Origin: Verrucomicrobiota bacterium
GTDB taxonomy: Bacteria > Verrucomicrobiota > Verrucomicrobiia > Chthoniobacterales > Chthoniobacteraceae
Reading direction: 5' to 3'
Assembly: GCA_009885995.1 (NCBI GenBank)
Contig: VFJQ01000106.1
Coordinates: forward strand, 1-50,170
Length of the DNA: 50,170 nt
Shown here: positions 1-9,836 of the stretch, one piece after another
Position numbering within the stretch: the stretch's first letter is position 1
Layout of the letters: the number at the start of each line of letters is the position of its first letter
Position numbers and translations under genes: made by a program
Notes under the pieces: model-generated
Told to the model about the DNA's origin: nothing
The model's database searches: none
Seen by the model: only the letters and a program-made list of their open reading frames with translations

Positions 1-2
1 CC

Positions 3-3000
3 AATGCCACGCTGACCACCGACTTCGACGGCACGGTGAACGCGGGGGCGGGAGCCGGCATGATCAACAACGCCGGCACCTTCACCAAGAGCGCGGGCAC
101 GGGCACGACCACGCTGGGTGGCGGAAATATCGTCACCTTCAACAACTCCGGCACCGTGAGCGTGAACGCGGGTGCGCTGAACTTCGCTTCGAACTTTACG
201 CAGACCAGCGGCACCGTGGTGCTTTCGGGTGGCAATCTCGGCGGCGGCATCACGTTCGCCTTCCAAGGCGGGGAGCTGCGCGGCACCGGCACAATCACCG
301 GCAGCGTGAACAACACGGGCGCGACAGTGCGGCCCGGCGGGACCGGCGCGGCGGGGACGCTGACAATCACGGGTGCTTACACGCAGGGCGCGGGCGGGAC
401 GCTCGCGGTGGAACTGGGCGGGACGGGTGCGGGGCAATTCGACGTGCTCAGCGTCGGCGGCACGGCCACACTCGGCAGCACGCTCGCCGTCAGCTTCCTC
501 AGCGGATTCACGCCGGTCATCGGCAACACATTCAACGTCGTCACCGCCGGCACGCGCAGCGGCACGTTCGGCACCGTCACCGGCGCGGGCGCGCTGACGG
601 CGAACTACACCGCCACGCAAGCGCAACTCGTGCGCGCAGCGGCCACCTTCACGTGGGATGGCTCATCGTCGAGCGACTGGTTCACCGGCGCGAATTGGGA
701 CATCAACGCCGTGCCCACCGCCGGCGACACCGCGATCCTGAACATCGGCTCGACGATCAATCTCACGGGCGCTGCGAGCGTCGGCACGTTCCAGCAAAGC
801 GCGGGCACGCTGACGAGCGGCGCGGGGGTGAACTTCACGGTGCTCTCCAGCTTCGTTTGGAATGGCGGGACCATGAGCGGCGCGGGCAGCACAACGCTGA
901 ACGCGGGCGCCACGGCGACACTCGGCGGCGGCACGCCCACGCTCGACGGGCGCTCGCTCGTCAGCGGCGGCACCGTCACGCAGACGGGCGCGACTTCGCT
1001 CACGCTGGCCAATGGCGCGAGCGTCGCGAACAACGCGACGTGGCAGATCGACGGCGATGGCGATCTACTCTCCAGCGGCGCGGGACCGAATGTCTTCACC
1101 ATCGGCGTGGGCGCCCTGTTGCAAAAAATCAGCGGCGCGGGCGTCTCGGACATCGGCGTGGCGTTGAATCACATCGACGGCTCCGGCAGCCCGATCGATC
1201 TCGCGGTGCAGACCGGCACGCTGCGCCTGCTCGGCGGCGGCACGTGGGATGGGACGGACCCGAATGTCTCCGCCGGCGCGATGTTGGAAATCGCGGGCGG
1301 CACGCTCTCGATCGCAAATCGCCAGATCTATGTGAACGGGGGCGGCACAGTCCGCCTGAGCGGCGGCACGCTCGATCTCGTGTCGGATCAATTTGCGACC
1401 GACGCGGCGGTGACGTTCGAGTTCACCGGCGGCACGCTCGCGAGCCAGAGCGGCGACGATCTCGTCGCGTTCGGCGCGGCGACGTGGTCCGGCGGGAATG
1501 TGAACGCGAGTTCGACGACGGCTGGTCTTCAGTTCTACGGAACGACGACTGTGAGCGGCGCGGCGAACCGCTCGCTGCGCGGCACTTTTTACGGCTACGG
1601 CACGACGACGCACACGGCCACCGGCGCGATCGATCTCGTGGACGATTCGGGCTACTACAATTACGGCACGATGGAGTTCGCGAGCACGGGCGACTTCACC
1701 CACAGCGGTGCGATCAGCGGTGCGTTCTTTGCCAGCGTCGGCGACGGCACGACCGACGGCATCCTACGCAAGACGGACGCGAGCACGACGACCTTCGGCG
1801 CAGGCGTCGAGTTCAGCGCGAGCGGGCTGCTCGAGCTGAATGCGGGCACGCTGCAAACGACCGATCCGTCTTTCCTCCTCGGCACGACGAAGCTGCAAGG
1901 CGGCGGACTCACCGCTGCTGGCGTGATCGAACTCACCTCATCCGCGCTGCCTGGGCAGGAAGGCATCATCACCGGCATCGGCACGATCACCGGCAGCCTC
2001 ACGAATACGAGCGGCACGGTGCGGCCCGGCGGCACGGGCGCGGCGGGGACGCTGACGATCACGGGCGCTTATACGCAGGGCGCGGGCGGGACGCTCGCGG
2101 CGGAGTTGGGCGGGACGGGCGCGGGGCAGTTCGATGTGCTCGCCACAGGCTCGGGGACGACGGTCGATGGCACGCTGAACATCGCGAACATTTTGGGCTT
2201 CACGCCGGCGGCGGGGAATACCTTCCGCGTCGTGCAGTCGGCGGGGAATCCGACGACCTTCACCACGCTCACCGGTGCGACCGCAGGCATCTCGCAGGCG
2301 GCGGATGCGACCGGGCTCGTGCTCACGGCCACGGCGCTGACCTACGTGTGGGATAACACCGCGGGCACCGGCGATTGGTTCAACCCGCTGAACTGGGATC
2401 TCGATAGCGGCGTTCCCGGCGCGGCGGACACGGCGGTGCTGAACATCGCCTCGACGATCAACCTCACGGGCAATGCGAGCGTCGGCACTTTCCAGCAGAG
2501 CAACGGCACGCTGGGCGGCGCTGCGAATCTCACCGTCAACGGCAGCTTCGTGTGGAATGGCGGCGCGCAGTCCGGCACGGGTGCGACGAACGTGCTCGCG
2601 GGCGGCTCGCTCGCCATCGAGGGCGGCGTCCTCACCCTCAGCGGGCGCACGGTGAGCAATGCGGGCGCGGGCTCGTGGGTCAATGGCCTCATCATCGCCA
2701 ATAGCGGCGTGCTGCGGAATGAAGCGGTCGGCATCTTCGACATTCAGTCCGGCGCGACCATCATCGACTTCGACGGGGCGGGCACACCGTCGTCGTTTTT
2801 GAATGCAGGCACGATGCTAAAAACGACCAGTGGGCAGCCCAGCATCCAGATTCCCTTCAACAACACCGGCACGCTCGATGTGCAGGATGGCGTGATGCGC
2901 CTCGGGGGCGGAGGCGCTTCGAGCGGCGCGTTCACCGCTGTGGGGGGCGGGGGCTTCTTTTTCAACACCACACCGTATGCACTCAATGACGGCGCCACCA

Positions 3001-6000
3001 TCGGCAGTTTTACCCTCGTGCAGGTCGCGTCGCCGCTCGTCGTCACGGGCACTGTGACGCTCGATGGCCCGACGGAACTCCAGACCGGCAGCGCCGTGCA
3101 GGGCAGCGGCACGCTCGAGGTGAATGATGCGCTCTTCTGGAGGGACGGCACGATGAGCGGCAGCGGTGTCACGCGGATCAATGCTGGTGGTATCCTCAGT
3201 ATCACCGGCACGGTGGCAAAGACGCTCGATACGCGCGCGCTCACGCTCAACGGAGACACGTTCGCGAGTCCGACCGGCAACTTCACGCTGCTCAACGGAG
3301 CGGCGATCACGAACAACGCGGTCTTCGTCGTGCAGAGCGACTTCACCTTCGTGAGCGGCTCGGGCGGCGGAACCTTCGCGAACTCCGCGACGGGCACGCT
3401 GCGCAAGTCCGCGGGCGCGGGCGCGACGATCTGGCAAATGGCGGTGACGAACGCGGGCATCGTGCAGCCGCAGGCGGGCACGATGGTCTTCGCCAACGGC
3501 TACACGCAGACCGCGGGCGACACGCAGCTCGGCGCGGGCACGATCGTTTCGACCATCCCGCTCGCGCTGCAAGGCGGGCAGCTCACCGGCAGCGGCCCGG
3601 TCGGCGCGGGCGTGAACAACTCCGGCGCGACGATCCGCCCCGGCGGCACGCTAGCGGCGGGGACGATCACGATCAGCGGCGACTACACGCAGAGCGGCAC
3701 GGGCGTGCTCGCGGCGGAGCTGGGCGGGACGGGCGCGGCGCAATTCGACGCGCTGAATGTGACCGGCAACGCGACGCTCGGCGGGACGCTGAATCTCGCG
3801 CACATCAGCGGCTTCACGCCCGCGGGCGGCAATACTTTCCGCGTTGTGCAATCGGCGAACAATCCCGGCACGTTCGCCTCGCTCAGCGGCGCGACGGCGG
3901 GGCTCTCGCAGGCGGCGGATGCGACGGGGCTTGTGCTCACGGTGGCGGGCGCGAATGAAACCGATGTGTCGCTTTCCGGCGGTAGTCTCGTCGTCACCGA
4001 CATCAACGGCGGCACGAGCAACGACGCGCTGACGATCACGCTCGTCGGCGCGAACGTGCGCGTGAGCGATCCGGGCAACCGGCTCGGCGCAGGCGCGGGC
4101 GCGACGCAGATCGACCCGAACACCGTCGAGGTGCCGCTGATTTCGATCACCGGAAACATTCAAGTCAACGCGCTCGCGGGCGACGACACGCTCACGCTGG
4201 CGCTGGGGGGCGGCGACTTCATCGTCGCGGGTGGGCTGAGCTACGCGGGCGGCCTGAATGGCGGGAGCGGAGACAGGCTCGTGATCACCGGCGGCGCGCA
4301 GGGCGCGGTGACTTACAGCTTCACGAACGCGACCGACGGCAGCGTGGCGATGAGCAGCTTCGGCACGGTGAGCTACACCGGCTTGGAGTTTACCGCCAAC
4401 TCCGGCGGCTCGACCGACGTGACTTTCAACCTGCCCGCCGCCGCGAGCACCGCGACGCTCGGCGACGACGGCACCACCGCAAACACGCTCTCGCGCTTGA
4501 GCGGCGCGACGTTTGTGCAGACCGACTTCGCGAACCCGAGCGGCACGCTCACGATCAACCGCGGCAACGCCGCCGACACGCTCGCGGTCAACGCGCTGCC
4601 GGATTTCGACGCCGGCCTCACCCTCGGCTCGGCGGCGAATCCGCTCGGCGCGCTCACTTTCGCCGGCGCGGTGACGCTCGGAGCCGGCAAGAATTTTGCG
4701 GCCACCGCGAGCACGATCGGCGTCACGGGCGCGATCGGATTCGGCGGTAATTTGAGCCTCACCGCGACCGGCGCAGACCAGCCGATTTTGGTGCAAGGCT
4801 CGCTGACCAAGGCGACCGGCGGCAATGCGACGGCGATCTTAAAATCCGCGGGCGATGTGCGCTTCGAGAATTCCGCCGACCTCACGGTCAGCGCGGGCGC
4901 GCTGGCGCTGACGCTCAACGCGGACAGCGATGCCAGCACGGGCGGCGGCGTTTTCATCGGCGCGGGCTCCGTGCTCACGACGAACGGCGGCGATGTGACG
5001 ATCGGCGGCGGCGCCTCGCCGGGCACGCTGCCGACGGGCGGGTTGGTCAGCGGCGGCGCGCTGGATTTTGGCGTCCTGATTTCCTCCGGAGGCGCGATCA
5101 ATTCCGGCGCGGGCAATGTTTTCATCCGCGCCCACGGTCGCGACACGGCGCCCGTCCGTGCCGACGGCATCAACATTCGGGGTTCGGTCACCACGAGCAC
5201 GGGCTCGCTCACTCTCATCGGCACGGCCGCGAATGGCCCCAGCGGTTTCAACACCGGAGTGATGGTGGATGGCGGCTTGGTGGAGAGCACCGCGGGCGGA
5301 TCCATCAATTTCATCGGCACCGGCGCGGGAGCGGATGTGGGCAATCGCGGCGTGCTCATCGCAGGCGTCACTCGCACGACCGGCGCGGGCACCATCACGG
5401 TCACGGGGACGGGCAGCGCAGCCGGGTCGGATGGGAACTACGGCGTGGACCTTGTCGGAGGCTCGGTCACCGTCGCGGGATCAGGCGCGATCACGTTCAA
5501 CACGATCAGCGGGGCCGGCTCGAGTTCCGAGTCCTTTCACGCGATTGGCGGCAGCAACGTCGTCGGCTTCGACGGCACGAACGCCTACACGGGCAATATC
5601 GTGTTCAACGCGAACAGCGTCTTTCTCTCCAGCCACAGCATCCGGACGACTGGCAACGTCACCATTCTCCCGACCACGGCGGGCACGACGATCGGCCTCG
5701 GGGGCATCACCGCCACACTTGCGCTCTCCGATCCCGAGCTAGACGGCATCACCGCGGGCACGTTGCAGATCGGCGATGGCAGCAGCGGAGCGATCACGAT
5801 CGGCACGGCGATCACGCACGCGAACAATCTCTCGCTCACGACCGGCGCGGGCGTGACGGGCACATTCGCGCTCACGCTCGCGGCGGGGAAAAATCTCGGC
5901 GTCACCGCGAATGGCGCGATCAACCTCAGCGGCGCGATCACCGTTCCCGGCACCGCGACACTCGCAGCGGGCGCGGCGAACAACATCACGCTCACCAACG

Positions 6001-9000
6001 CGGGCAACGCGCTCGCGACGGTCAGCATCACCAGCGGCGCGACGGTCTCGCTGCGCGACGACGGCGGCTTCGCTCTCGGCGCGACGAACGCTTCGACGCT
6101 CCTCTCGGTGCAAAGCGCCGGCGCGATCACGCAATCCGGCCCGCTCACCGGCACCGGCGGCTTGACGAAACTCGGCACGGGCACGCTCACGCTCACCGCC
6201 GCGAACACCTACACCGGCACGACGAACGTGAACGCGGGCACGCTCAACGTGAACGGCTCGCTCGCCGACGGCGGCGCAGCGACGGACATGACCGTCGCCA
6301 GCGGCGCGACCCTCGCCGGCACTGGCACGATCGGCGGCGGCGTCTCGAACTCCGGCACCGTGCAGCCCGGCGGCGCGGGCGCGGTGGGCACACTCACGAT
6401 CACCGGCGGCTACGCGCAGACGGCGGGCGGCACGCTCGCGATCGATCTCACCGGACCCGGCGCGGGGCAATTCGACGTGCTCAGCGTGGGCGGCACGATG
6501 ACGCTCGATGGCACGCTGAACGTCAGCGAAGTTATGCCCTACGTCGTGACGGCGCCGGCGAGTTTCATGGTGCTGACCTCCACATCGCGCGCGGGCACTT
6601 TCGCGACGGTCAACAAGCCGTCGATCCTCAGCGCGAACTACGGGCTGAGCGATCTCGTGTTGAGCACCGCGGTGGCGGGCTCGCCATTCTTGGTCACGAC
6701 CGCGCTCGATGTCGTGAATGCCGGCGACGGCGTGGTCTCGCTGCGCGAAGCGATCCTCTCGGCGAATGTCACGCCGGGGCTCGATACGATTACCTTCGCC
6801 ATCCCGGGCAGCAGCGTGCAGACGATCTTGCTCAGCAATTCACTGCCGGACATCACGGATGCGGTCTTCATCGACGGCTATTCGCAGCCCGGCGCGAACG
6901 CGAACACGCTGGCCACGGGCAGCGATGCGGTGCTGCTCATCGAGCTCGCCTACAACAGCGACGGCGGCTTCCTCAATGGCCTCTCGCTAGTCGGGGCGAG
7001 CGGCGGCAGCACGGTGCGCGGGCTCATCATCGGTGGCTTCGAGCCGCAGGGTGGCGCGGGCATCTACGTCGAGAGCGACGGGAATACGATCGTGGGCAAC
7101 TGGATCGGCACCACGAGCACCGGCGCGGCGGCGGCGGGAAATGGGACGGGAATCCATCTGCAAAACTCGTCGAACAACACGATCGGCGGGAGCACGCCGG
7201 CGGAGCGCAATGTGATTTCGGGCAATGCGAACGTCGGCATCGACCTCGCAGGCGGCTGCCTCGATAACATTGTGCGTGGCAACTTCATCGGCCTCGCTGC
7301 GGATGGGATCACCGCGCTCGGCAATGGCGGACCTGGTATCGGTGGCGGCGACGGCCCCGATCGCACGATCATCGGCGGGCCGGGCGCGACCGACGGGAAC
7401 GTGATCTCGGCCAACGGGGGCGCTGGCATTTTCGTCCCCGGCGACAACACACTCGTGCAAGGCAACCGCATCGGCACCGACCAGAGCGGCGCGCTCGCGC
7501 GCGGCAATGGGGCGGGCGGCGTGCGGATCGATTTCTCGGCCAACACCTCGCTCACCAGCAACCTCATCTCCGGCAACACGGGTAATGGCGTGGAACTGAC
7601 CAATGGCGCGAGTCTGAATACGCTGACGGGCAATTTCATCGGGACGAACGCCGCAGGCACCGCTGCGCTGGCGAACACCGGCGTGGGTGTGCTGCTCAAC
7701 GGCGCGGACATGAACACGATCGGCGGCAGCGCCCCCGGCGCGGCGAACGTGATCTCCGGCAACAGCGGCGCGGGTGTGCTGGTCGTCGGCGGCGGGATGT
7801 TCGGGAACGACATCACCGGGAATTTCATCGGCACCAACGCGACCGGCACAGCAGCGCTGCCGAATGCGAAGGGCGTCCACTTCACCCTCGGCACGTCCTC
7901 GAACTTCGTGGTCGGCAACACCATTGCAGGGAACACGGCGGAGGGCGTCTTCATTGATGCAAACGGCGGCAGCTTGAACGTGATCGCGGGCAACTTCATC
8001 GGCACGAACGCGACGGGTGCGAGCCTGCCGAACGCGACGGGCGTGCGCATCGGCAATGACGCGGTCACCAACACCATCGGCGGCACCGGCGCGACCGACG
8101 GAAACGTAATCGCCCACAACACCGGCAACGGTGTGCAGGTCGAAGGCGCGGGCACGCTCGGGATTAAGATCATCGGCAACCGCATCTCCGCCAACGGTGG
8201 GCTCAGCATCGACCTCGGCAACGACGGCGCGACGGCGAACGACGCGACCGACAACGACATCGGTGCGAACGGTTTCATCAACTTCCCGATGCTCGCCGGT
8301 GCGGCGTTCGGCGGCTCGAGCACGACGGTAAACGGCAGCGTGACGACGGACGTGAACGGCACGGTGCGCGTAGAATTCTTCCTCGCCTCCACGGGCGCGT
8401 TCCTCGGGACGCTCGATGTCGTCTCGGTCGCGGGCACGGCAGTTCCGTTCACGGCGACGCTCAGCGGCGTCGGCGCGGGCGAGCAGATCGTCGCGACGAC
8501 GAGCGATCTCGCGGTCGAAGGCACTTCGGAAGTTTCCGCCCCGGTCACGGTGATCCCGCCGGCCTTCATCAGCATCGGCGATGCGGCGATCGTGGAAGGT
8601 GCGAGCGGGACGAAGCAGATCGTCTTCACGCTCACGCTCGACCAGACGGTCCCGGGCGTGGTGACGGTGAATTTCGACACCGCCGCCTTCAGCAGTGACG
8701 CGCGCTCGGCGACGGCGGGTGTGGATTACGCGGCGGTCAGCGGCGGGGTGGCGACCTTCCTCGCGAACACGCTGACGACGACGATCTCGATCACGATCAA
8801 CGGCGACACCGCGAGCGAGCCAGTCGAGCGCTTCAGCGTCGTGCTCAGAAACGCGACCAGCGCAGGCATCAGCGACGGCACGGGCACGGGCACGATCATC
8901 GACGAAGACCATCACACCTTCGCCGTGGGCGAAGGCAGCGGGAACTCGTTCACCATCTTCACCGCCGCGCCGCTCGCAGCCACGCAGGGGCTGACGATCG

Positions 9001-9836
9001 ATGCGTTCGCGCCCGGCTACAAAGGCGGCGTGCGCGTGGCGGTGGGCGACGTGACCGGCGATGGCGTGGACGACTTTATCGCCGGTGCGGGCCTCGGCGG
9101 GCGGGGCAAGGTGCGCGTGTTCGATGGCGGCACCTTTGCGCCGGTGCCCGGCGTGCTCGGCGATCTCGCGGCGTTTGGGACGTCGTATCGCGGCGGCGTC
9201 TTCGTCGCGGCGGGCGATGTCAATGGCGATGGATTTGCGGACGTGATCGTCTCGACTAGCGCGGGCAGCCAAAACCGCGTGAAGGTTTTCTCCGGCGCGG
9301 ACGGCTCGCTGCTGAGCAGCTTCCGCGCATTCGGCAAGGGCACGGGCGGCGTGCGCGTCGCGGCGGGCGACGTGAATGGCGACGGGCTCGCGGACATTAT
9401 CGTCGGCACGGGCGTGGGTTCGAGCGTGCGCGTTTTCGACGCGATGAGCGGGCTGCCCGTCGATGGCGAAGGCCATCAGTTCCGCGCCTTCGGCAAGGGC
9501 TACCGCGGCGGTGTGTATGTGGCCGCGGGCGATCTCAACGCGGATGGCGTCGCGGACATCATCGTCGGTGCCGGTGCAGGCGCGCCGCACGTGCGCACTT
9601 ACCTCCAGGGGATCGAGGGCGAATCGCCGAGGACCTTCGACACCTACGGCGGCAGCCCGCTGCGCGGCGTGCGCGTGACGGCGCTGGACATCAATGCCGA
9701 CGGCATCGCCGACATCATCACGTCGAAGGGCCGCCGGGGGGACAACCTCGTGAAGGCGTTCAACGGTGCGAACTTCGCATCGCTGTTCGACACCAGGCCT
9801 TTCGCCGCGCAGCCCAACAGCCTCTACGTGGGCTGA
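3..9836 (+). CDS. Giant modular secreted repeat protein, 5' end outside window
   Basis: The frame is open to the first base, so the start lies upstream; a GTG at 36 is only an internal codon. Numbering from 36, the product is a low-complexity Gly/Thr/Ala/Ser beta-rich protein. Four 41-residue copies of a PGG..GTLTI..Y.Q..GTLA.EL unit lie near residues 98, 662, 1200 and 2109. Two Trp modules (W-D/N..DWF..NWD..VP..DTA.LNI) lie near 205 and 770. A typical autotransporter-associated strand repeat (LTKLGTGTLTLTAANTYTG) is at about 2042. A SLREA-type segment (about 2235) is followed by PbH1 beta-helix repeats (about 2320-2745, recurring NVISGN / NFIGTN / TIGG), a Calx-beta domain (about 2845-2958) and about five FG-GAP/VCBS repeats with DVNGDG-type calcium loops to the end. 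No autotransporter barrel or PEP-CTERM tail is visible at the C terminus. Likely an extracellular adhesin or matrix protein; the ligand is unknown. Its stop overlaps the convergent next gene by 13 bases. Confidence 0.9.
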   Translation, partial: NATLTTDFDGTVNAGAGAGMINNAGTFTKSAGTGTTTLGGGNIVTFNNSGTVSVNAGALNFASNFTQTSGTVVLSGGNLGGGITFAFQGGELRGTGTITGSVNNTGATVRPGGTGAAGTLTITGAYTQGAGGTLAVELGGTGAGQFDVLSVGGTATLGSTLAVSFLSGFTPVIGNTFNVVTAGTRSGTFGTVTGAGALTANYTATQAQLVRAAATFTWDGSSSSDWFTGANWDINAVPTAGDTAILNIGSTINLTGAASVGTFQQSAGTLTSGAGVNFTVLSSFVWNGGTMSGAGSTTLNAGATATLGGGTPTLDGRSLVSGGTVTQTGATSLTLANGASVANNATWQIDGDGDLLSSGAGPNVFTIGVGALLQKISGAGVSDIGVALNHIDGSGSPIDLAVQTGTLRLLGGGTWDGTDPNVSAGAMLEIAGGTLSIANRQIYVNGGGTVRLSGGTLDLVSDQFATDAAVTFEFTGGTLASQSGDDLVAFGAATWSGGNVNASSTTAGLQFYGTTTVSGAANRSLRGTFYGYGTTTHTATGAIDLVDDSGYYNYGTMEFASTGDFTHSGAISGAFFASVGDGTTDGILRKTDASTTTFGAGVEFSASGLLELNAGTLQTTDPSFLLGTTKLQGGGLTAAGVIELTSSALPGQEGIITGIGTITGSLTNTSGTVRPGGTGAAGTLTITGAYTQGAGGTLAAELGGTGAGQFDVLATGSGTTVDGTLNIANILGFTPAAGNTFRVVQSAGNPTTFTTLTGATAGISQAADATGLVLTATALTYVWDNTAGTGDWFNPLNWDLDSGVPGAADTAVLNIASTINLTGNASVGTFQQSNGTLGGAANLTVNGSFVWNGGAQSGTGATNVLAGGSLAIEGGVLTLSGRTVSNAGAGSWVNGLIIANSGVLRNEAVGIFDIQSGATIIDFDGAGTPSSFLNAGTMLKTTSGQPSIQIPFNNTGTLDVQDGVMRLGGGGASSGAFTAVGGGGFFFNTTPYALNDGATIGSFTLVQVASPLVVTGTVTLDGPTELQTGSAVQGSGTLEVNDALFWRDGTMSGSGVTRINAGGILSITGTVAKTLDTRALTLNGDTFASPTGNFTLLNGAAITNNAVFVVQSDFTFVSGSGGGTFANSATGTLRKSAGAGATIWQMAVTNAGIVQPQAGTMVFANGYTQTAGDTQLGAGTIVSTIPLALQGGQLTGSGPVGAGVNNSGATIRPGGTLAAGTITISGDYTQSGTGVLAAELGGTGAAQFDALNVTGNATLGGTLNLAHISGFTPAGGNTFRVVQSANNPGTFASLSGATAGLSQAADATGLVLTVAGANETDVSLSGGSLVVTDINGGTSNDALTITLVGANVRVSDPGNRLGAGAGATQIDPNTVEVPLISITGNIQVNALAGDDTLTLALGGGDFIVAGGLSYAGGLNGGSGDRLVITGGAQGAVTYSFTNATDGSVAMSSFGTVSYTGLEFTANSGGSTDVTFNLPAAASTATLGDDGTTANTLSRLSGATFVQTDFANPSGTLTINRGNAADTLAVNALPDFDAGLTLGSAANPLGALTFAGAVTLGAGKNFAATASTIGVTGAIGFGGNLSLTATGADQPILVQGSLTKATGGNATAILKSAGDVRFENSADLTVSAGALALTLNADSDASTGGGVFIGAGSVLTTNGGDVTIGGGASPGTLPTGGLVSGGALDFGVLISSGGAINSGAGNVFIRAHGRDTAPVRADGINIRGSVTTSTGSLTLIGTAANGPSGFNTGVMVDGGLVESTAGGSINFIGTGAGADVGNRGVLIAGVTRTTGAGTITVTGTGSAAGSDGNYGVDLVGGSVTVAGSGAITFNTISGAGSSSESFHAIGGSNVVGFDGTNAYTGNIVFNANSVFLSSHSIRTTGNVTILPTTAGTTIGLGGITATLALSDPELDGITAGTLQIGDGSSGAITIGTAITHANNLSLTTGAGVTGTFALTLAAGKNLGVTANGAINLSGAITVPGTATLAAGAANNITLTNAGNALATVSITSGATVSLRDDGGFALGATNASTLLSVQSAGAITQSGPLTGTGGLTKLGTGTLTLTAANTYTGTTNVNAGTLNVNGSLADGGAATDMTVASGATLAGTGTIGGGVSNSGTVQPGGAGAVGTLTITGGYAQTAGGTLAIDLTGPGAGQFDVLSVGGTMTLDGTLNVSEVMPYVVTAPASFMVLTSTSRAGTFATVNKPSILSANYGLSDLVLSTAVAGSPFLVTTALDVVNAGDGVVSLREAILSANVTPGLDTITFAIPGSSVQTILLSNSLPDITDAVFIDGYSQPGANANTLATGSDAVLLIELAYNSDGGFLNGLSLVGASGGSTVRGLIIGGFEPQGGAGIYVESDGNTIVGNWIGTTSTGAAAAGNGTGIHLQNSSNNTIGGSTPAERNVISGNANVGIDLAGGCLDNIVRGNFIGLAADGITALGNGGPGIGGGDGPDRTIIGGPGATDGNVISANGGAGIFVPGDNTLVQGNRIGTDQSGALARGNGAGGVRIDFSANTSLTSNLISGNTGNGVELTNGASLNTLTGNFIGTNAAGTAALANTGVGVLLNGADMNTIGGSAPGAANVISGNSGAGVLVVGGGMFGNDITGNFIGTNATGTAALPNAKGVHFTLGTSSNFVVGNTIAGNTAEGVFIDANGGSLNVIAGNFIGTNATGASLPNATGVRIGNDAVTNTIGGTGATDGNVIAHNTGNGVQVEGAGTLGIKIIGNRISANGGLSIDLGNDGATANDATDNDIGANGFINFPMLAGAAFGGSSTTVNGSVTTDVNGTVRVEFFLASTGAFLGTLDVVSVAGTAVPFTATLSGVGAGEQIVATTSDLAVEGTSEVSAPVTVIPPAFISIGDAAIVEGASGTKQIVFTLTLDQTVPGVVTVNFDTAAFSSDARSATAGVDYAAVSGGVATFLANTLTTTISITINGDTASEPVERFSVVLRNATSAGISDGTGTGTIIDEDHHTFAVGEGSGNSFTIFTAAPLAATQGLTIDAFAPGYKGGVRVAVGDVTGDGVDDFIAGAGLGGRGKVRVFDGGTFAPVPGVLGDLAAFGTSYRGGVFVAAGDVNGDGFADVIVSTSAGSQNRVKVFSGADGSLLSSFRAFGKGTGGVRVAAGDVNGDGLADIIVGTGVGSSVRVFDAMSGLPVDGEGHQFRAFGKGYRGGVYVAAGDLNADGVADIIVGAGAGAPHVRTYLQGIEGESPRTFDTYGGSPLRGVRVTALDINADGIADIITSKGRRGDNLVKAFNGANFASLFDTRPFAAQPNSLYVG
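327..449 (+). repeat. Intragenic 123-bp repeat, copy 1
   Basis: First of four 123-bp (41-codon) units inside the giant protein gene. Hand alignment to the copy at 2019-2141 shows about 11 differences, mostly third-base. It encodes a VRPGG..GTLTITGAYTQ unit that closes one repeat block. Confidence 0.85.
2019..2141 (+). repeat. Intragenic 123-bp repeat, copy 2
   Basis: Same length and frame as copy 1 and about 91% identical at DNA level by hand count. It lies just before the second Trp module, so the whole block (closing unit plus Trp module plus strand repeats) looks duplicated. Confidence 0.85.
3633..3755 (+). repeat. Intragenic 123-bp repeat, copy 3
   Basis: Same 41-codon unit, clearly more diverged (starts IRPGGTLAAGTITISGDYTQ). 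Length is conserved exactly, which supports one structural unit. Confidence 0.75.
6360..6482 (+). repeat. Intragenic 123-bp repeat, copy 4
   Basis: Most diverged copy (VQPGGAGAVGTLTITGGYAQ), again exactly 123 bp. It follows the single well-formed autotransporter-associated strand repeat and precedes the SLREA/beta-helix part. Confidence 0.7.
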
